Below, piece by piece: positions 24,501 through 32,485 of a DNA stretch of 64,000 nucleotides. The notes below the pieces were generated by a model. The model ran no database searches. It was given only the letters and a program-made list of their open reading frames with translations, and was not told the origin of the DNA. Source of the stretch: Plotosus lineatus. Taxonomy: Eukaryota; Chordata; Actinopteri; Siluriformes; Plotosidae. The stretch is taken from the NCBI GenBank assembly GCA_024760905.1, contig CM045731.1:51059501-51123500 (forward strand). Reading direction: 5' to 3'. The position numbers were made by a program, and so were the translations under genes. The number at the start of each line of letters is the position of its first letter. Position 1 is the first letter of the stretch.

Positions 24501-26916
24501 TCTTGTTCTTTTATGTCCTTTTTGTTGTGGTCTGTGTTTTGGGGGACTTTGATTTTGGCGCTGTGCCTAACTGTTTACTCTCCACTTCGGCTGAGGGGCG
24601 TGGCTGAGCTGCTCCGTGGCTCACACCTGAATTCACTATTCTCATTTTCTCCCAATAAACAAAAGCATGCTCACCTCTGTGCCAGAGGATTACTCACATC
24701 ACATCACCGCTTCTTTGGTTTGTAACACTCTCTAACTCTCTCACTCTAAAACTCTGTTTTCTGTCCGCTCCGGCTGAGGGGCGTGGCTGAGCTGCTCGAA
24801 CTGAATGCAGTTCATACCTGAATTCAATCAGCTCATGCCTAATGTAATACCTTCCTCTAGTGGGAACTTTTGAAAATTACAGTGCTGTATGTTTCAAGGA
24901 GAATGCATTTCAAGGTGTTTTTATATGTATATGCTGTATAATGTTAATATTTTATTATCAATAAATATCACAGTAAAAAATTAAGTTTTTCTTAATCATT
25001 ACTACATTAATACTGTATTAATGAGTAAGACTGTCTATAGAATGTGTTTAAGAAGCATATTATAGCGCGTGTAATGGATACATAGTATTTTACTTCCGGT
25101 TGCTCATTCGCGCATGTGATATCATACATGGGGCTTTACTTCCGGGTACAGAACTCGCGGATTATCTCAATTCGCGGGAAGGCTCGGAACTGAACCCCCG
25201 CGAATGTCGAGGGCCTACTGTATTGGTATTTTCTGTCTTTGAAGTGATAGAAATTAACAAAGTTTGAGTATGTCCTACCCCCGATTCAGAGTATAAAGCC
25301 CTTCCATGCACCTTGCTCTTACAGTACTGCACGACTGCTTCACACGCTTGCTAGTTCATGGCCCAACTTCCGGCATAAACAGTGTACATACACATGCGCA
25401 GTGCCCATACACATGCGCAGTCACTAAATTTTGCAAGGGACGGTACCCTGAGTGGCTCATACATTTTCTTATTTGCATTCTTTGCAGCGAAAGTTGATGG
25501 ATTGTTTATTTTTCACGAAATCGCCGGTATTATTATTCGAATACGTATTATCTGACCCCAAAATGGATTTCCATACTCAGACCCAAGAAAATGTACTAAG
25601 TACGTTTTTTACATACTGGTTGGCAGCTATGATGTAGTATGACCTAATGCTAGGTCCTGTTATACAACAAAGATCTCACATTATATATGCCAGTTGGTAC
25701 CACTTGAACAGTCAGTAATCACACATGTTTAGTCCACCAGTCATTTGAAAGATGCTCTTCATCAGATATCCTGTTCGTAAATTTGTTATCACAATGGATG
25801 AGTAGTGCTCAGTAACATTATGAAAGAAGAACAAGAAGAAACAAAACGAGCTCGTGGGAGTGCAAGGTACCTTCATCCGGCACAAATGGATTTTTCAGAT
25901 GAAGTGCACTGATTAGCCCTGCGATAGCCTGGTGAGCTATCGAGCATTAACCGTGCCTACGCCTACAGTCAGTCGAGATGGATTAAGCAGTTTAGAAAAT
26001 AAAAGAAGCGCACTGATTAATCTGAAAAATCTGCAGATGTGTAATGACATGGCATATTAATAATGAAATGTCTCCCCCCTCGGGCAATTTTGTGCCATGT
26101 TAAATAACAGGAATTTTCAGGATTTTTTAAAAGCATGATCCTTGCATGAATTGCTTCCAGAATTCAATGGCATGTTACCTGTTCCACATCATGCTCTGGA
26201 AAAAATGTATTCAAATTCATGCATAATTTTTTGAGTTATGTTGTACACAATCAGAAAACAAACCAACACCAGTATAAAACAATCTCATTGTAGAATTAAA
26301 TGTGTGGAAGCTTCAGTAATAAACTAAAAATTCTTATCATGCAGAGTTTTCTAGAGCTCCTCACAACACAGAACACCACAAGTAAGTACACACTTTGTTT
26401 TTTTACCTGGCCTTGTTTCAGGACCAACACTGTGTGTTTCTGTGAGCGGTCATACTGGGCGTGGTACTCAGATACCTCCTCCTCCTCTTCTTCTTCCAAC
26501 TGGTTTGAAATTGAGTTCCCTTCTTTCTCCAAACCATTTTGAAGGATGCTCTTGGCGTAGGACCTCCAGTCCTGAGAGTCCTCTGAGTCACTCCCTGTCT
26601 CGGGCTCAGTACCTCCATTAGTGTGGACATGAGGGAAGACTGTAGGCACGAGCTTGTCTTTATCCTCTGATGAATGTCCATCTTCAGATGTTACTGTCGC
26701 AGATTCGCTGTAAGACTTCTGTAAACGTTTCACTCTGGGCTTCTGTCTGTTTACGAGCTCATTCTCAAACTTCATTGTCGAAGGCTTCAGATTGTAGCTA
26801 GTGGGGTCCGCATAGCGGATCTTCTTCCCGTGGGTGCGCCATTTGTTTTTCATTTGGCGTTTTGTGGCATTCCGATGCTCATATTTGGAGCGAGAGGAGA
26901 CTTTGTGCACCTTCAT
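4980..26916 (-). CDS. nol9: NOL9, polynucleotide 5'-hydroxyl-kinase (12 coding exons)
   Basis: NOL9 is the nucleolar Clp1/Grc3-family RNA 5'-kinase that acts in ITS2 processing during 5.8S and 28S rRNA maturation. Coding exons, in transcript order, are 26407-26916, 15204-15426, 14986-15116, 14576-14720, 13397-13493, 13203-13300, 12909-13070, 12539-12794, 12267-12381, 10925-11099, 8428-8561 and 4980-5105. All junctions are GT-AG, and phases join into one frame of about 723 residues (human about 700). Walker A (GAKNSGKS) falls at residues 349-356, and the family's ECDLGQTEFTPPG block at about 377-389. NTMGW is in exon 7 and the C-terminal LPYVTTDYSFEI in exon 12. No frameshift or premature stop was seen, so the gene looks functional. 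The start is the first ATG with a conserved basic N-terminus after it. The 10,980-bp first coding intron is transposon-filled. Confidence 0.95.
5395..5492 (+). repeat. SINE family B, left half (split by an insertion)
   Basis: It carries a tRNA-like head and the CCACAGCCGTCCTTGGCAGG segment seen intact at 54208-54590, then stops within GGAGCTAAT. The family continues at 6434 with ATTGGCCGAGCTCTCACAGG. The SINE is therefore interrupted by the sequence at 5493-6433. Confidence 0.6.
5493..6433 (+). mobile_element. Insertion with short inverted ends carrying a SAP-like exon
   Basis: The insert splits a SINE. Its left end reads ACAATTCGCATC (from 5497) and its right end reads GTGAATTGT (ending about 6429), which is the reverse complement of ACAATTCAC, so the ends are short imperfect inverted repeats. 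It contains one coding exon and, near its right end, a plus-strand AATAAA (about 6349). This looks like an internally deleted DNA transposon. The exact ends and the target duplication (about 2 bp) are uncertain, and the class is unknown. Confidence 0.5.
5551..5965 (+). pseudogene. Orphan first exon of a SAP-like/YqaJ-type multi-copy fish protein
   Basis: The frame starts at the ATG of MAEVNLD, in better initiation context than an upstream in-frame ATG at 5527. It continues to a splice donor at 5966 (GAAG then GTAAAT). Residues about 18-45 (LWKVPDLRAYC through KRKVELVALAF) resemble a SAP-type helix-turn-helix; a Trp-Pro-Pro motif follows, then DYKEG at the donor. I recall this arrangement from large uncharacterised fish proteins that end in a SWIM zinc finger and a YqaJ-like nuclease. 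Those parts are not found downstream here, so this is a partial gene. It lies antisense in the last NOL9 intron. Confidence 0.5.
6434..6745 (+). repeat. SINE family B, right half
   Basis: It continues the element begun at 5395, with CCAATCATGGGCATCTGTGA, a 'gcattgcatatcatggagg' block and a terminal GGTGGAAATTGGAT. The order matches 54280-54590 and 11560-11750. Confidence 0.6.
6909..7222 (+). repeat. SINE with family A head and family C tail (mosaic)
   Basis: The head (GGGGCAGTGGTGG, B box GGTTCAAGCCC, 'ctctcactgtctatgg') matches the SINEs at 44226-44583 and 45316-45648. After 'gtgtttccgccc' the tail switches to TGTGATGGCCTGGCGAGCTG through GACCCTAATTAGG, which is the tail of family C. Other family A copies in this window have a LINE-like tail instead. 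Confidence 0.75.
7223..8427. other. NOL9 intron 11 remainder, degraded repeats
   Basis: The 7240-7440 part is the partner of the repeat at 3300-3620. A short frame at 7314-7544 (with a GC-rich segment) and another at 7520-7729 show no domain. No structure was recognised in 7750-8427. Confidence 0.4.
8676..8710. repeat. (CA)n microsatellite
   Basis: About 17 uninterrupted CA units in NOL9 intron 10. Confidence 0.95.
9520..9760. mobile_element. Foldback MITE with arms of about 90 bp
   Basis: The left arm runs CGAAAGTAGGCGCTTGTCGC ... GGACTTCCGATCTTTCAAGT. The right arm is its reverse complement with scattered changes: ACTTGAAAGATTGGAAGTCC ... GCGACAAGCACCTACTTTCG. A spacer of about 40 bp separates them. 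It lies in NOL9 intron 10. Related arm-like phrases appear at 48010-48110 inside another MITE. Confidence 0.75.
9761..10718. other. AT-rich intronic DNA, nothing recognised
   Basis: Simple AT-rich tracts occur, including AAAT-type repeats near 9905-9935 and a poly-A run near 10405. No gene or element was supported. Confidence 0.5.
10719..10838 (-). repeat. tRNA-derived SINE fragment
   Basis: The plus strand reads 'attgagggttaagagccttgc', GGGATTGAACCACTGACCTT and CCACTATGCCACCACTGCCC. This is the reverse of a tRNA-like head with a B box, a pattern common in fish genomes. Confidence 0.65.
11125..11152. repeat. (GA)n microsatellite
   Basis: GGGAGGGA grades into about 10 GA units just upstream (minus sense) of NOL9 exon 10. 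Confidence 0.85.
11540..11750 (+). repeat. SINE family B tail with an expanded (TG)n at 11599-11644
   Basis: 'gccttgcattgcctgtcatggagg', then about 23 TG units, then 'tgctttcgcccttcctgg' and 'gatgggtgggaattgga' match the family B order at 54470-54590. The microsatellite has grown from the GTGTGCATGC segment inside the SINE. Confidence 0.65.
12267..15426 (-). CDS. nol9: NOL9 exons 2-9, kinase core
   Basis: Eight closely spaced exons encode the N-terminal beta domain (FTIEQGQQPYPLF) and the P-loop kinase domain. The Walker A lysine is in exon 5. Exon 6 carries the LECDLGQTEF strand and exon 7 the PPFTHQRDP and VVINTMGW segments. Exon 8 is the least conserved and has a variable linker after HVVQLSYG. 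Exon 9 ends in LHCFTPYQ. Introns here are 87-1082 bp, unlike the multi-kilobase introns on both sides. Confidence 0.93.
13561..13660 (-). repeat. SINE family A fragment
   Basis: The plus strand reads GGATGCCCTTCCCGACACAA, 'gagaaacacgctgaaggctatgcag' and 'gcaaaagtcag'. It aligns with 45392-45475 in the reverse-oriented SINE. It sits in NOL9 intron 4. Confidence 0.6.
13690..14035. repeat. Minisatellite of about 32 bp, GGAAGTG-bearing units
   Basis: Six well-kept units (from about 13846) read CAGGAAGTGCTGCCGGGCAC followed by TATAATCGAAA. Two or three diverged units lie upstream, around 13690 and 13780. Each unit carries GGAAGTG, close to the ETS-factor core, and a GC-rich hairpin-like GTGCTGCCGGGCAC. 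It lies in NOL9 intron 4 beside exon 4. Confidence 0.9.
15810..16045 (+). mobile_element. Partial TA-type MITE related to 53433-54094
   Basis: Shared phrases in the same order include TACAGT followed by a CTTATGAAAA-type start, GAAAAGCGCCA, CAATGCG or CATGCGCTGTTGCTC, and CCCATTGG. The right end present at 54050-54094 is absent here. Confidence 0.6.
16325..17040 (-). pseudogene. hAT transposase C-terminal fragment
   Basis: The minus strand (16606 to 16325) encodes about 93 residues. They include CEQVFSVQNKILIRKRNRLS, the hAT dimerisation domain core (normally 'E..FS ... I....R..L'). Further upstream, up to 17040, lies a second frame ending in an SNFFSLNKK segment that may belong to the same element. 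The pieces are in different frames with no intact transposase. It lies in NOL9's large first coding intron. Confidence 0.7.
17099..17151. repeat. CT-rich simple sequence between two copies of a 50-bp segment
   Basis: The phrase CCACACCCACAAGACGTGAA with following bases occurs at about 17170 and, slightly changed, at about 16926, on each side of a TCTC tract. Confidence 0.6.
17554..17697 (+). other. Short open frame, unrecognised
   Basis: A frame beginning MDPENTEKRKYSDRDDY runs for about 46 codons. It is charged and has no recognised homology, and may be the first exon of a decayed mobile element. There is no neighbour that supports it as a gene. Confidence 0.2.
18300..19246 (-). pseudogene. 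Decayed zinc-finger exon of a hAT-like mobile gene
   Basis: From 19246 leftward the minus strand reads KLVKNKFRWDWIEKEYN, then a KIDRPGKVLCT-type strand. After an in-frame TAG comes CHNEKDYGSRGFKALECHAK with a further His, so the Cys pair and His spacing suggest a BED- or U1-like finger. The Lys/Arg-rich coiled stretch at 18300-18521 is in another frame. The stop and the frame changes mark it as dead. The family is known to me only as repeated uncharacterised fish proteins. Confidence 0.5.
19480..19600 (-). repeat. tRNA-derived SINE fragment
   Basis: 'ggagttgaactcctagttgc' and 'gataagcaccggcctgatgagccactatggctcggg' read as a reversed tRNA-like head with A- and B-box remnants. Confidence 0.5.
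19771..19784. repeat. Run of 14 G
   Basis: An uninterrupted G run followed by TGCGCGG. It could fold as a quadruplex or be a sequencing-prone homopolymer. Confidence 0.9.
20850..21420 (+). repeat. Unclassified element, possibly LTR- or MITE-derived
   Basis: It starts with ACAGACGCTACC and a repeated TACGAACAT phrase, and ends with CAATAAAGTCTCTCC and TCCTGCATTTTAGGTCC, which resembles the end of some fish LTRs. A 120-codon frame inside has no domain. No terminal repeats were confirmed. Confidence 0.3.
21507..21534. repeat. (GA)n microsatellite
   Basis: About 14 GA units. Confidence 0.9.
21805..22222 (-). pseudogene. hAT transposase fragment, target of LINE copy b
   Basis: The minus strand gives 82 residues with IPDSNTECEQIFSQVKKNK and LSDDMLSALL, the hAT C-terminal dimerisation region. 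More of the transposase continues upstream to 22222 in another frame (KAINNLEIEFNDY). The LINE at 22223 interrupts it. Confidence 0.7.
22223..24045 (+). mobile_element. RTE-like LINE, 5'-truncated, inactivated (copy b)
   Basis: It encodes reverse-transcriptase blocks in order: KSGKAVGPDDIPVQVWK, VLVPIFKNKGDVQSW, KKAYDRVPREELWY, the catalytic [26 protein letters not shown] and GRPKRRFMD. The endonuclease is missing. In-frame stops and shifts occur near 22750, 23117, 23531 and 23811, so it is dead. A candidate 8-bp target duplication, GATCAATA, lies at 22215-22222 and 24046-24053. The family is assigned to the RTE clade by motif memory. Confidence 0.85.
24054..25220. mobile_element. Long TA-flanked MITE (Tigger/mariner-like ends)
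   Basis: The left end is CAGTAGGCCCTTCACTATTC and the right end is 'gaatgtcgagggcctactg', its imperfect reverse complement. Both are flanked by TA (24052-24053 and 25221-25222). Internal phrases such as GGCTGAGGGGCGTGGCTGAG occur twice. A reverse-oriented relative lies at 51979-53340. No transposase frame is present. Confidence 0.8.
25221..26400. other. Intronic DNA with a SINE tail at about 25915-26000
   Basis: 'ccctgcgatagcctggtgagctatc' and 'cagtcgagatggattaagcagttt' are a family C tail. Two CACATGCGCAGT phrases sit close together at about 25390-25420. Nothing else was recognised. Confidence 0.4.
26407..26916 (-). CDS. nol9: NOL9 coding exon 1 (basic and acidic N-terminal region)
   Basis: The exon gives 170 residues. 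The first 75 or so are rich in Lys and Arg, as expected for a nucleolar targeting segment. A Ser/Asp/Glu-rich stretch follows, with a run of seven Glu near residue 143. The end, HTVLVLKQGQ, matches the start of the conserved NOL9 core and splices in phase 0 to exon 2 (SLCFRGKCLLTC), 11 kb away. The frame is open further upstream only through a GTG codon, so the ATG at 26916 is the likely start. Confidence 0.9.
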
Positions 26917-26965
26917 GGTCACTTGTGAACTTTCATTGGCACTGGATTATGGTGTGAAAGAACAC
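26917..26965 (-). promoter_or_regulatory. nol9: NOL9 5' leader with a five-codon upstream frame
   Basis: A splice acceptor (TCTCCCAG at about 26966) appears to open the exon, so a noncoding exon should lie further right. The leader contains ATG AAA GTT CAC AAG TGA (26936-26919), a complete upstream frame. It ends two bases before the main ATG, in a different frame. Confidence 0.55.
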
Positions 26966-26970
26966 CTGGG

Positions 26971-26992
26971 AGACACACACACACACACACAC
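26971..26992. repeat. (CA)n microsatellite used as a pyrimidine-poor TG tract
   Basis: On the NOL9 strand this is (TG)n ending in TCTCCCAG, immediately before the exon. Confidence 0.85.
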
Positions 26993-27504
26993 CAAGATGC
27001 ATAAGGAGCTCATTTGTACAAGTGTACTCTATTATTGCACACACAAATTTTACAAGAATAATAAGAGGAAACGCCATGATTGTGTCCATGTTTCTTAACT
27101 GGTTGTCATTTTGCACAGCATTATTCAAGATAAAATAACATAAAATAATGATAATCTTCTATTATTAGTGAAATAGCAAGACACTGCTCATGGATCTGCA
27201 CTTCATGGACAGAGCAATTTCTTCATTGCTCATGGTTCCACTCGATAAAACCCAAAAGCAGGGAACATCCAAGAAGGTCAGCAAGGCGCCCAAAGCTGGC
27301 TATGAGTGTTTTGTTAAGTGAGTCATGATTAGTTTGCCACGATTTGATAAGGCAGTAGTTACAGCAATGGATTACTGATCCAAAGGACAGAGGACTCTTA
27401 ACAGACAGGTACAAAAAGCCTTAAAAGACTTCAATGTAAGGCGTTATCGTTTACAAAACAAGCATCTTAAACATTTAATGGTACATTTGTTGCTTCATAA
27501 AATT

Positions 27505-27790
27505 CGGGGCTGGGTAGTGGTTTGCACGTGCGCCTCACAGCAAGAAGGTCCTGGGTTCGAGTCTCAGGCTTGGGAGGTTTTTTGAGTGGAATGTGCATGT
27601 TATTCCTGCGCCTGTTTCTTCCGACAGTTCAAAGACCTGCACGAGGCTACTGGTTGTTCCAAGTTGCATCCTAGGTCTGAGTGTCTTGCAATGGTCTGTT
27701 CAGAGTGTACCCTGCCTTCGTCTAGAGTTGGCTGAGATAAGCTCCAGCCTCCCCGAGACCCTAATAGGATTAGGCGATTTGGCAAATGAT
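27505..27790 (+). repeat. tRNA-derived SINE (family C), near full length
   Basis: The order is GGCTGGGTAGTGGTTTGCAC, GTCCTGGGTTCGAGTCTCAG, 'cgacagttcaaagacctgcac', 'gcaatggtctgttcagagtgtaccctgcc' and GATAAGCTCCAGCCTCC. It matches the other family C copies in the window. Confidence 0.75.
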
Positions 27791-29480
27791 AATTTCACAA
27801 TCTTCATTTGCCATCACCTATTGGTCCGATTCCGTATATATTGCTAATGGATAAATAGTGCACTAGATAGGCTGTATAATCCTGACTACTTTCTACCCTA
27901 TATAGTGCACATTTATATGGAGCAGAAGCCATTCGAGATTCAACCAGTGTCACTTTAACTCAAAAACACAGCGCCGAGTTATCACGAAATTCTTTAATAT
28001 TTACGGTGATTTTAGTTTTACCGAACACCATTATATATTTTCTACTAAGGATTTTTTCCTAATTTTAATTTAAAATATAATCGTATTTTTTCCCTTCTTA
28101 GTAGAGCTTTGCTAGCTAACTACCGAGCCAGCTAACACTTACCCATTTGTATGAATAGCTGGCGGAAAGAAAACGTTAAAAAAAACTGCAGACATAAACA
28201 GTAATGCACCATTATAAAAATAAGCTTTGGGATTTTATGCAAATGTATGTGGCTTTGTAGGATATTTAAAAAAATTATTTACCAGCTATAATCACTCCAT
28301 GCGAGCAGGCTGACTCCTGTAACGTTAGTATACAAAATGAACGTAAAATATCGTCATTAATATTTATTTTTGATCTTCTGTTGATTATACCCTCATAGAA
28401 TAAATTAGAAAAACACCTCAAAATTGCAAAATGAATGAAAACTCGCGACAACACAATCTAGTGTTGTCTAACGTTGGCTTGAGAAAGCGGTATAGAGTGT
28501 AGAAAAGGCTGGACAATGCAAATGTATCCCAGAGTTTCAATGGAATTATTTCCCTTTTTAAGTATAAAAGTATTATACATAAATGCAATTACACAAGAAA
28601 TCAAAACGAATATTTATATCAAATATTATGACTGCATTTGTATCTGAGAACGACAAATTGTATCTTATTATAATATTTCTTATACAAAATATAAACTCTT
28701 TACAACGAATTGGTTGGCCAACATTCTTTTAAATTTAGTTGAGCTCAGACGTCATTTCCTCTTTTCTCCCATCATGGCGTCTTTGATTATTTTAATAAAA
28801 AAAATTCATCCTCAATATATGATATATTTATAACATTTAAAAAATTAACGTAAATCATCTCTATATATGTGACAAAACATTGAGCGAGGTTGTAGAGATT
28901 GGACACGGTGAGGTAAGTTATTTACAGCTGTTTTCAATGGAGCACACTTTAGGGAGCGTCACTAAAATACACGCATCACGCTTCAACGTCGACTTCAAAT
29001 ACAACCAGCCTGAGACTTGCAGCCATTAAGGCACTGGGTAAAATTAGGAGCCTGAATTAAGGTGAAACTGATTGTTTTTTTGCAAAGGAAAACAGTAAGT
29101 CCTGAAACTCAGCTAGTCGAAACAAACGTCATATCTCAGCGCTAGAATTAAAACAGTGTTCATTTATTATTTATCAAGTTTACACCTTCTTAAGGCGACA
29201 TTACCACATGGTAATTTTTTGTTTCGAAATTAACGTTATCCATGCAATAATTCCCATAAAAATGACAAAAATACAATGTTTTGGGATGTTTGGTTTGTGA
29301 ATACCGAACACTCGGTTTATTATTTACATACTTATGATAACGTGACTGCTGTTGACTATTTCCAGTTTCAATATATTTTTTTATGAAGTGTGTCTATCAT
29401 GTCTGAGTGGATAAAAACGCTTCAGTTCCCTGTTGTAACGCGTTTTGGTTTACAAAAGGGAAGAGGTGTGTACAAGTTGA
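27791..29480. other. AT-rich interval between the NOL9 and ZBTB48 5' ends
   Basis: No TAS1R1 or other coding exon was found. A strong minus-strand donor-like site occurs near 28137 (AAATGG then GTAAGT) and could end a noncoding NOL9 first exon. Confidence 0.35.
28740..28912 (+). promoter_or_regulatory. Candidate ZBTB48 promoter and noncoding first exon
   Basis: A CRE-like AGACGTCA (about 28747) is followed by CCCATCATGGCGTC, which fits a YY1-type site. At 28912 there is a strong plus-strand splice donor, GGTGAG then GTAAGT. ZBTB48 coding starts in an exon with an upstream acceptor (46431-46432), so a 5' noncoding exon must exist. This is the best candidate seen. Not proven. Confidence 0.35.
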
Positions 29481-29495
29481 TGTTGGGGCGTGTCT

Positions 29496-31992
29496 TTTTT
29501 TCGGTTGTTCCCCTTAGGGGTCGCCACAGCGAATCATCTGCCTCCATCTCACCCTATCCTCTGCATCTTCTCTTACACCAACTACCTTCATGTCCTCCTT
29601 CACCACATCCATAAATCTCTTTGGTCTTCCTCTAAGCCTTCTGTCTGGTAGTTCAAACCTCCAGCATCCTGCTATCAATATTCACTATCCCTCCTCTGTA
29701 CATGTCCAAACCATCTCAATCTAGCCTCTCTGACTTTGTCTCCAAACATCTTACATGTGCTGTTCCTCTGATGTACTCATTCCTGATCCTATCCATCCTC
29801 GTTACTCCCAAAGAGAACCTCAGCATTTTCAGCTCTGCTTCCTGTCTTTTCCTCAGTGCCACTGTTTCTAAACCATACAACATCGCTGGCCTCAACACCG
29901 TCTTGTATGCTTTTCCTTTCATTCCTACCAATACCTTCCTATCACACATCACACTGGACACTTTTCTCCAACCATTTCAACCTGCCTGCACACACTTCTT
30001 CACCTCTTTTCCACACTCCCCACTGCTCTGGACTGTTGAGCAGAAGTACTTAAAATCCTCCACCTTCTTTATCTCTGCTTCCTGTGACCTCACCGTTCCT
30101 TTTGTGTCCTTTTTGTTCACACACATGTATTCTGACTTACTGAGGCTAACCTTCATTTCTTTTCATCCAGGGCATACCTCCATCTTTCTAGATTTTCCTG
30201 CACTTGTTCTCTGCTCTCACTACAGATCACAATGTCATCTGCAAACATCATAGTCCATGGAGATTCTTGTCTAACCTCGTCTGTCAGCCTGTCCATCACC
30301 ATAGCAAACAAGAAGGGGCTCAGAGCTGACCCTTAATGCAGTCCCACCTCCACCTTGAACTCTTCTGGCACGCCAACAGCACACCTCACCACTGTCTTAC
30401 ATCTCTCATACATGTCCTGCACCACTCTAACATACTTCTTTGCCACTCCAGACTTCCTCATGCAATACCACAGTTCCTCTCTTGGCACCCTGTCATATGC
30501 TTTCTCCAGATCCAGAAAGGTGCAATGCAACTCCCTGAGACCATCTCTGTACTTCTCTATTAACATCCTCAAAGCAACCACTGCATCTGTGGTGCTCTTT
30601 CTAGGCATGAAGCAAAACTGATGTTCACAAATGCTGACCTCTGCCCTTAGTCTAGCTTCAACTATTCTTTCCCATACCTTTATTGTATGGCTCATCAATT
30701 TTATCCCTCTGTAGTTGCCCCAACTCTGCACGTCTCCCTTGTTTTTAAAAATGGGCACCAGCACACTTCGCCTCCATTCCTTCGGCATCCTCTTACTCTA
30801 AGACCTTGTTGAATGTTCTTGTCAGAAAGTCTACTGCTCCCTCTCCTAGACATTTCCATACCTCCACCGGTATGTCATCATGACGAACTGCCTTTCCACT
30901 CTTCATCCTTTTCAATGCCCTCCTCACTTCACCCTTACTAATCTTTGCTACTTCCTGGTCCTCATCGGTCACCTCTTCTACTCTTTGTTCTCTCTCATTT
31001 TCCTCATTCATCAGCTCTTCAAAGTATTCTCTCCATGTTCTCAGCACACTTCTGTAATCAGTCAATACATTTCCCTCTCTGTCCTTAATCACTAACTTGT
31101 TGCATGTCCATCTCTATTTCTCTGCTGTGCCAACCTGTATAAATCATTTTCTCCCTGCTTACTGTCCAAACTTGCATACAAGTCATCATATGCCCTCTGT
31201 TTGGCCTTTGACACCCCTATGTTCACCTGACACTGTGTCTCCCTGTACTCCTGTTTACTCTCTTCAGTCATCTCAATGTCCCACTTCTTAGCTAACTTCT
31301 TCCTTTGTACACACTCCTGCACTTCCTCATTCCACCACCAAGTCTCATTTTTTTTCCAGAGGACACACCAAGTATTCTCCTACCTGTCTCCCTGATCACA
31401 TTAGCTGTAGTTGTCCAGTCATCTTGAAGCACTTCCTGACCACCCAAAGCCTGTTTCAACTCCTCCTTGAAGACAACATGACACTCTTCCTTTTTTAGCT
31501 TCCACCACTTTGTCTTCTGCTGTGCCTTTTCCTTCTTCACCGTGCTCACCATCAGCATCATCCTGGACACCACCATCCTATGCTGTCTGGCAACATTCTC
31601 ACCTACTACTACTTTGCAGTCACTGACTTCCTTCAAATTACATCGCCAACACAAGATATAGTCTACCTGTGTGCTTCTACCTCCGCTTTTATAAGTCACC
31701 CTATGCTCGTGTCTCTTCTGGAAGAAAGTATTCACCACAGCCATTTCCATCCATTTTGCAAAATCTCTCAACATATGTCCTTCTGAGTTCCTGTCCTGGA
31801 TACCAAACCTGCTCATCACTTCCTTGTCCCTTCTGTTGCCTGCACCAACATGTCCATTGAAGTCTGCACCAATGACCACTCTTTCACCTGTTGGGGTACT
31901 CTGCATCACTTCATCTAACTCACTCCAGAATCTCCTTTTCTTCTAGTTCACATCCTGCCTATGGGGCATAAGCACTAACAACATTGAACATC
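29496..31992 (-). mobile_element. RTE-like LINE (copy c), 3' part, split by a provirus
   Basis: The minus strand encodes part of the endonuclease (VVIGADFNGHVGAG, TQVDYILCW) and the reverse transcriptase (KSGKAVRHDDIPVEVWK, VLVPIFKNKGDVQSWGNYRG). It ends with the family tail at about 29500. Stops and frameshifts separate the blocks. The 5' part is at 44784-45283. A 15-bp target duplication, TGTTGGGG(C/T)GTGTCT, flanks the whole at 29481-29495 and 45284-45298. Confidence 0.88.
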
Positions 31993-32485
31993 TGTTAGGT
32001 TCTAAATAAACACAGACATCATAAACACGCATATGCAATAAGAAGGACACAGAGAATTAAGTTCTTTTATATACTCATATGAGGAGAGCGATCAAAACAA
32101 CTCTAATCGCTCTGAACTAAGTCTGATTGAGAACCTCTATTTATTTCTTTAGGGGAGTTCTTGGTTACATATCGTTCCTGGCACTAAGGGAATGGGGAAG
32201 AAAAAACACATGAGCCAGTAACGTGAAAGTTAACGTAAGTTTATCTTAAAGATCACACAAGTATTTTAGCAAACAAACATGATTAACACAGATAGAACAT
32301 TCTTTCTACTAGACGCAGTCTTCTTGCAGTCAATAGGTCATCCTGATGTGCAGGCGCACCCAAACGGCTCTGCTATGGTTTGATAGTTTTCTGTAAAAAC
32401 ACTAGTAAAGCAGTTTCTATGCATTGTTCATATTGGTCAGATACAAGGCTGTGCTGTGTTAACTATATGTACAATTACTTCAACA
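31993..32485 (-). repeat. LTR A (3' LTR of copy 2)
   Basis: 493 bp, with TG...CA ends on both strands. It is adjacent to a purine-rich tract at 32486-32500 (minus strand AGGAGGGAAA), the usual plus-strand primer. It differs from LTR D by roughly twenty substitutions and a few indels by eye. Confidence 0.9.
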
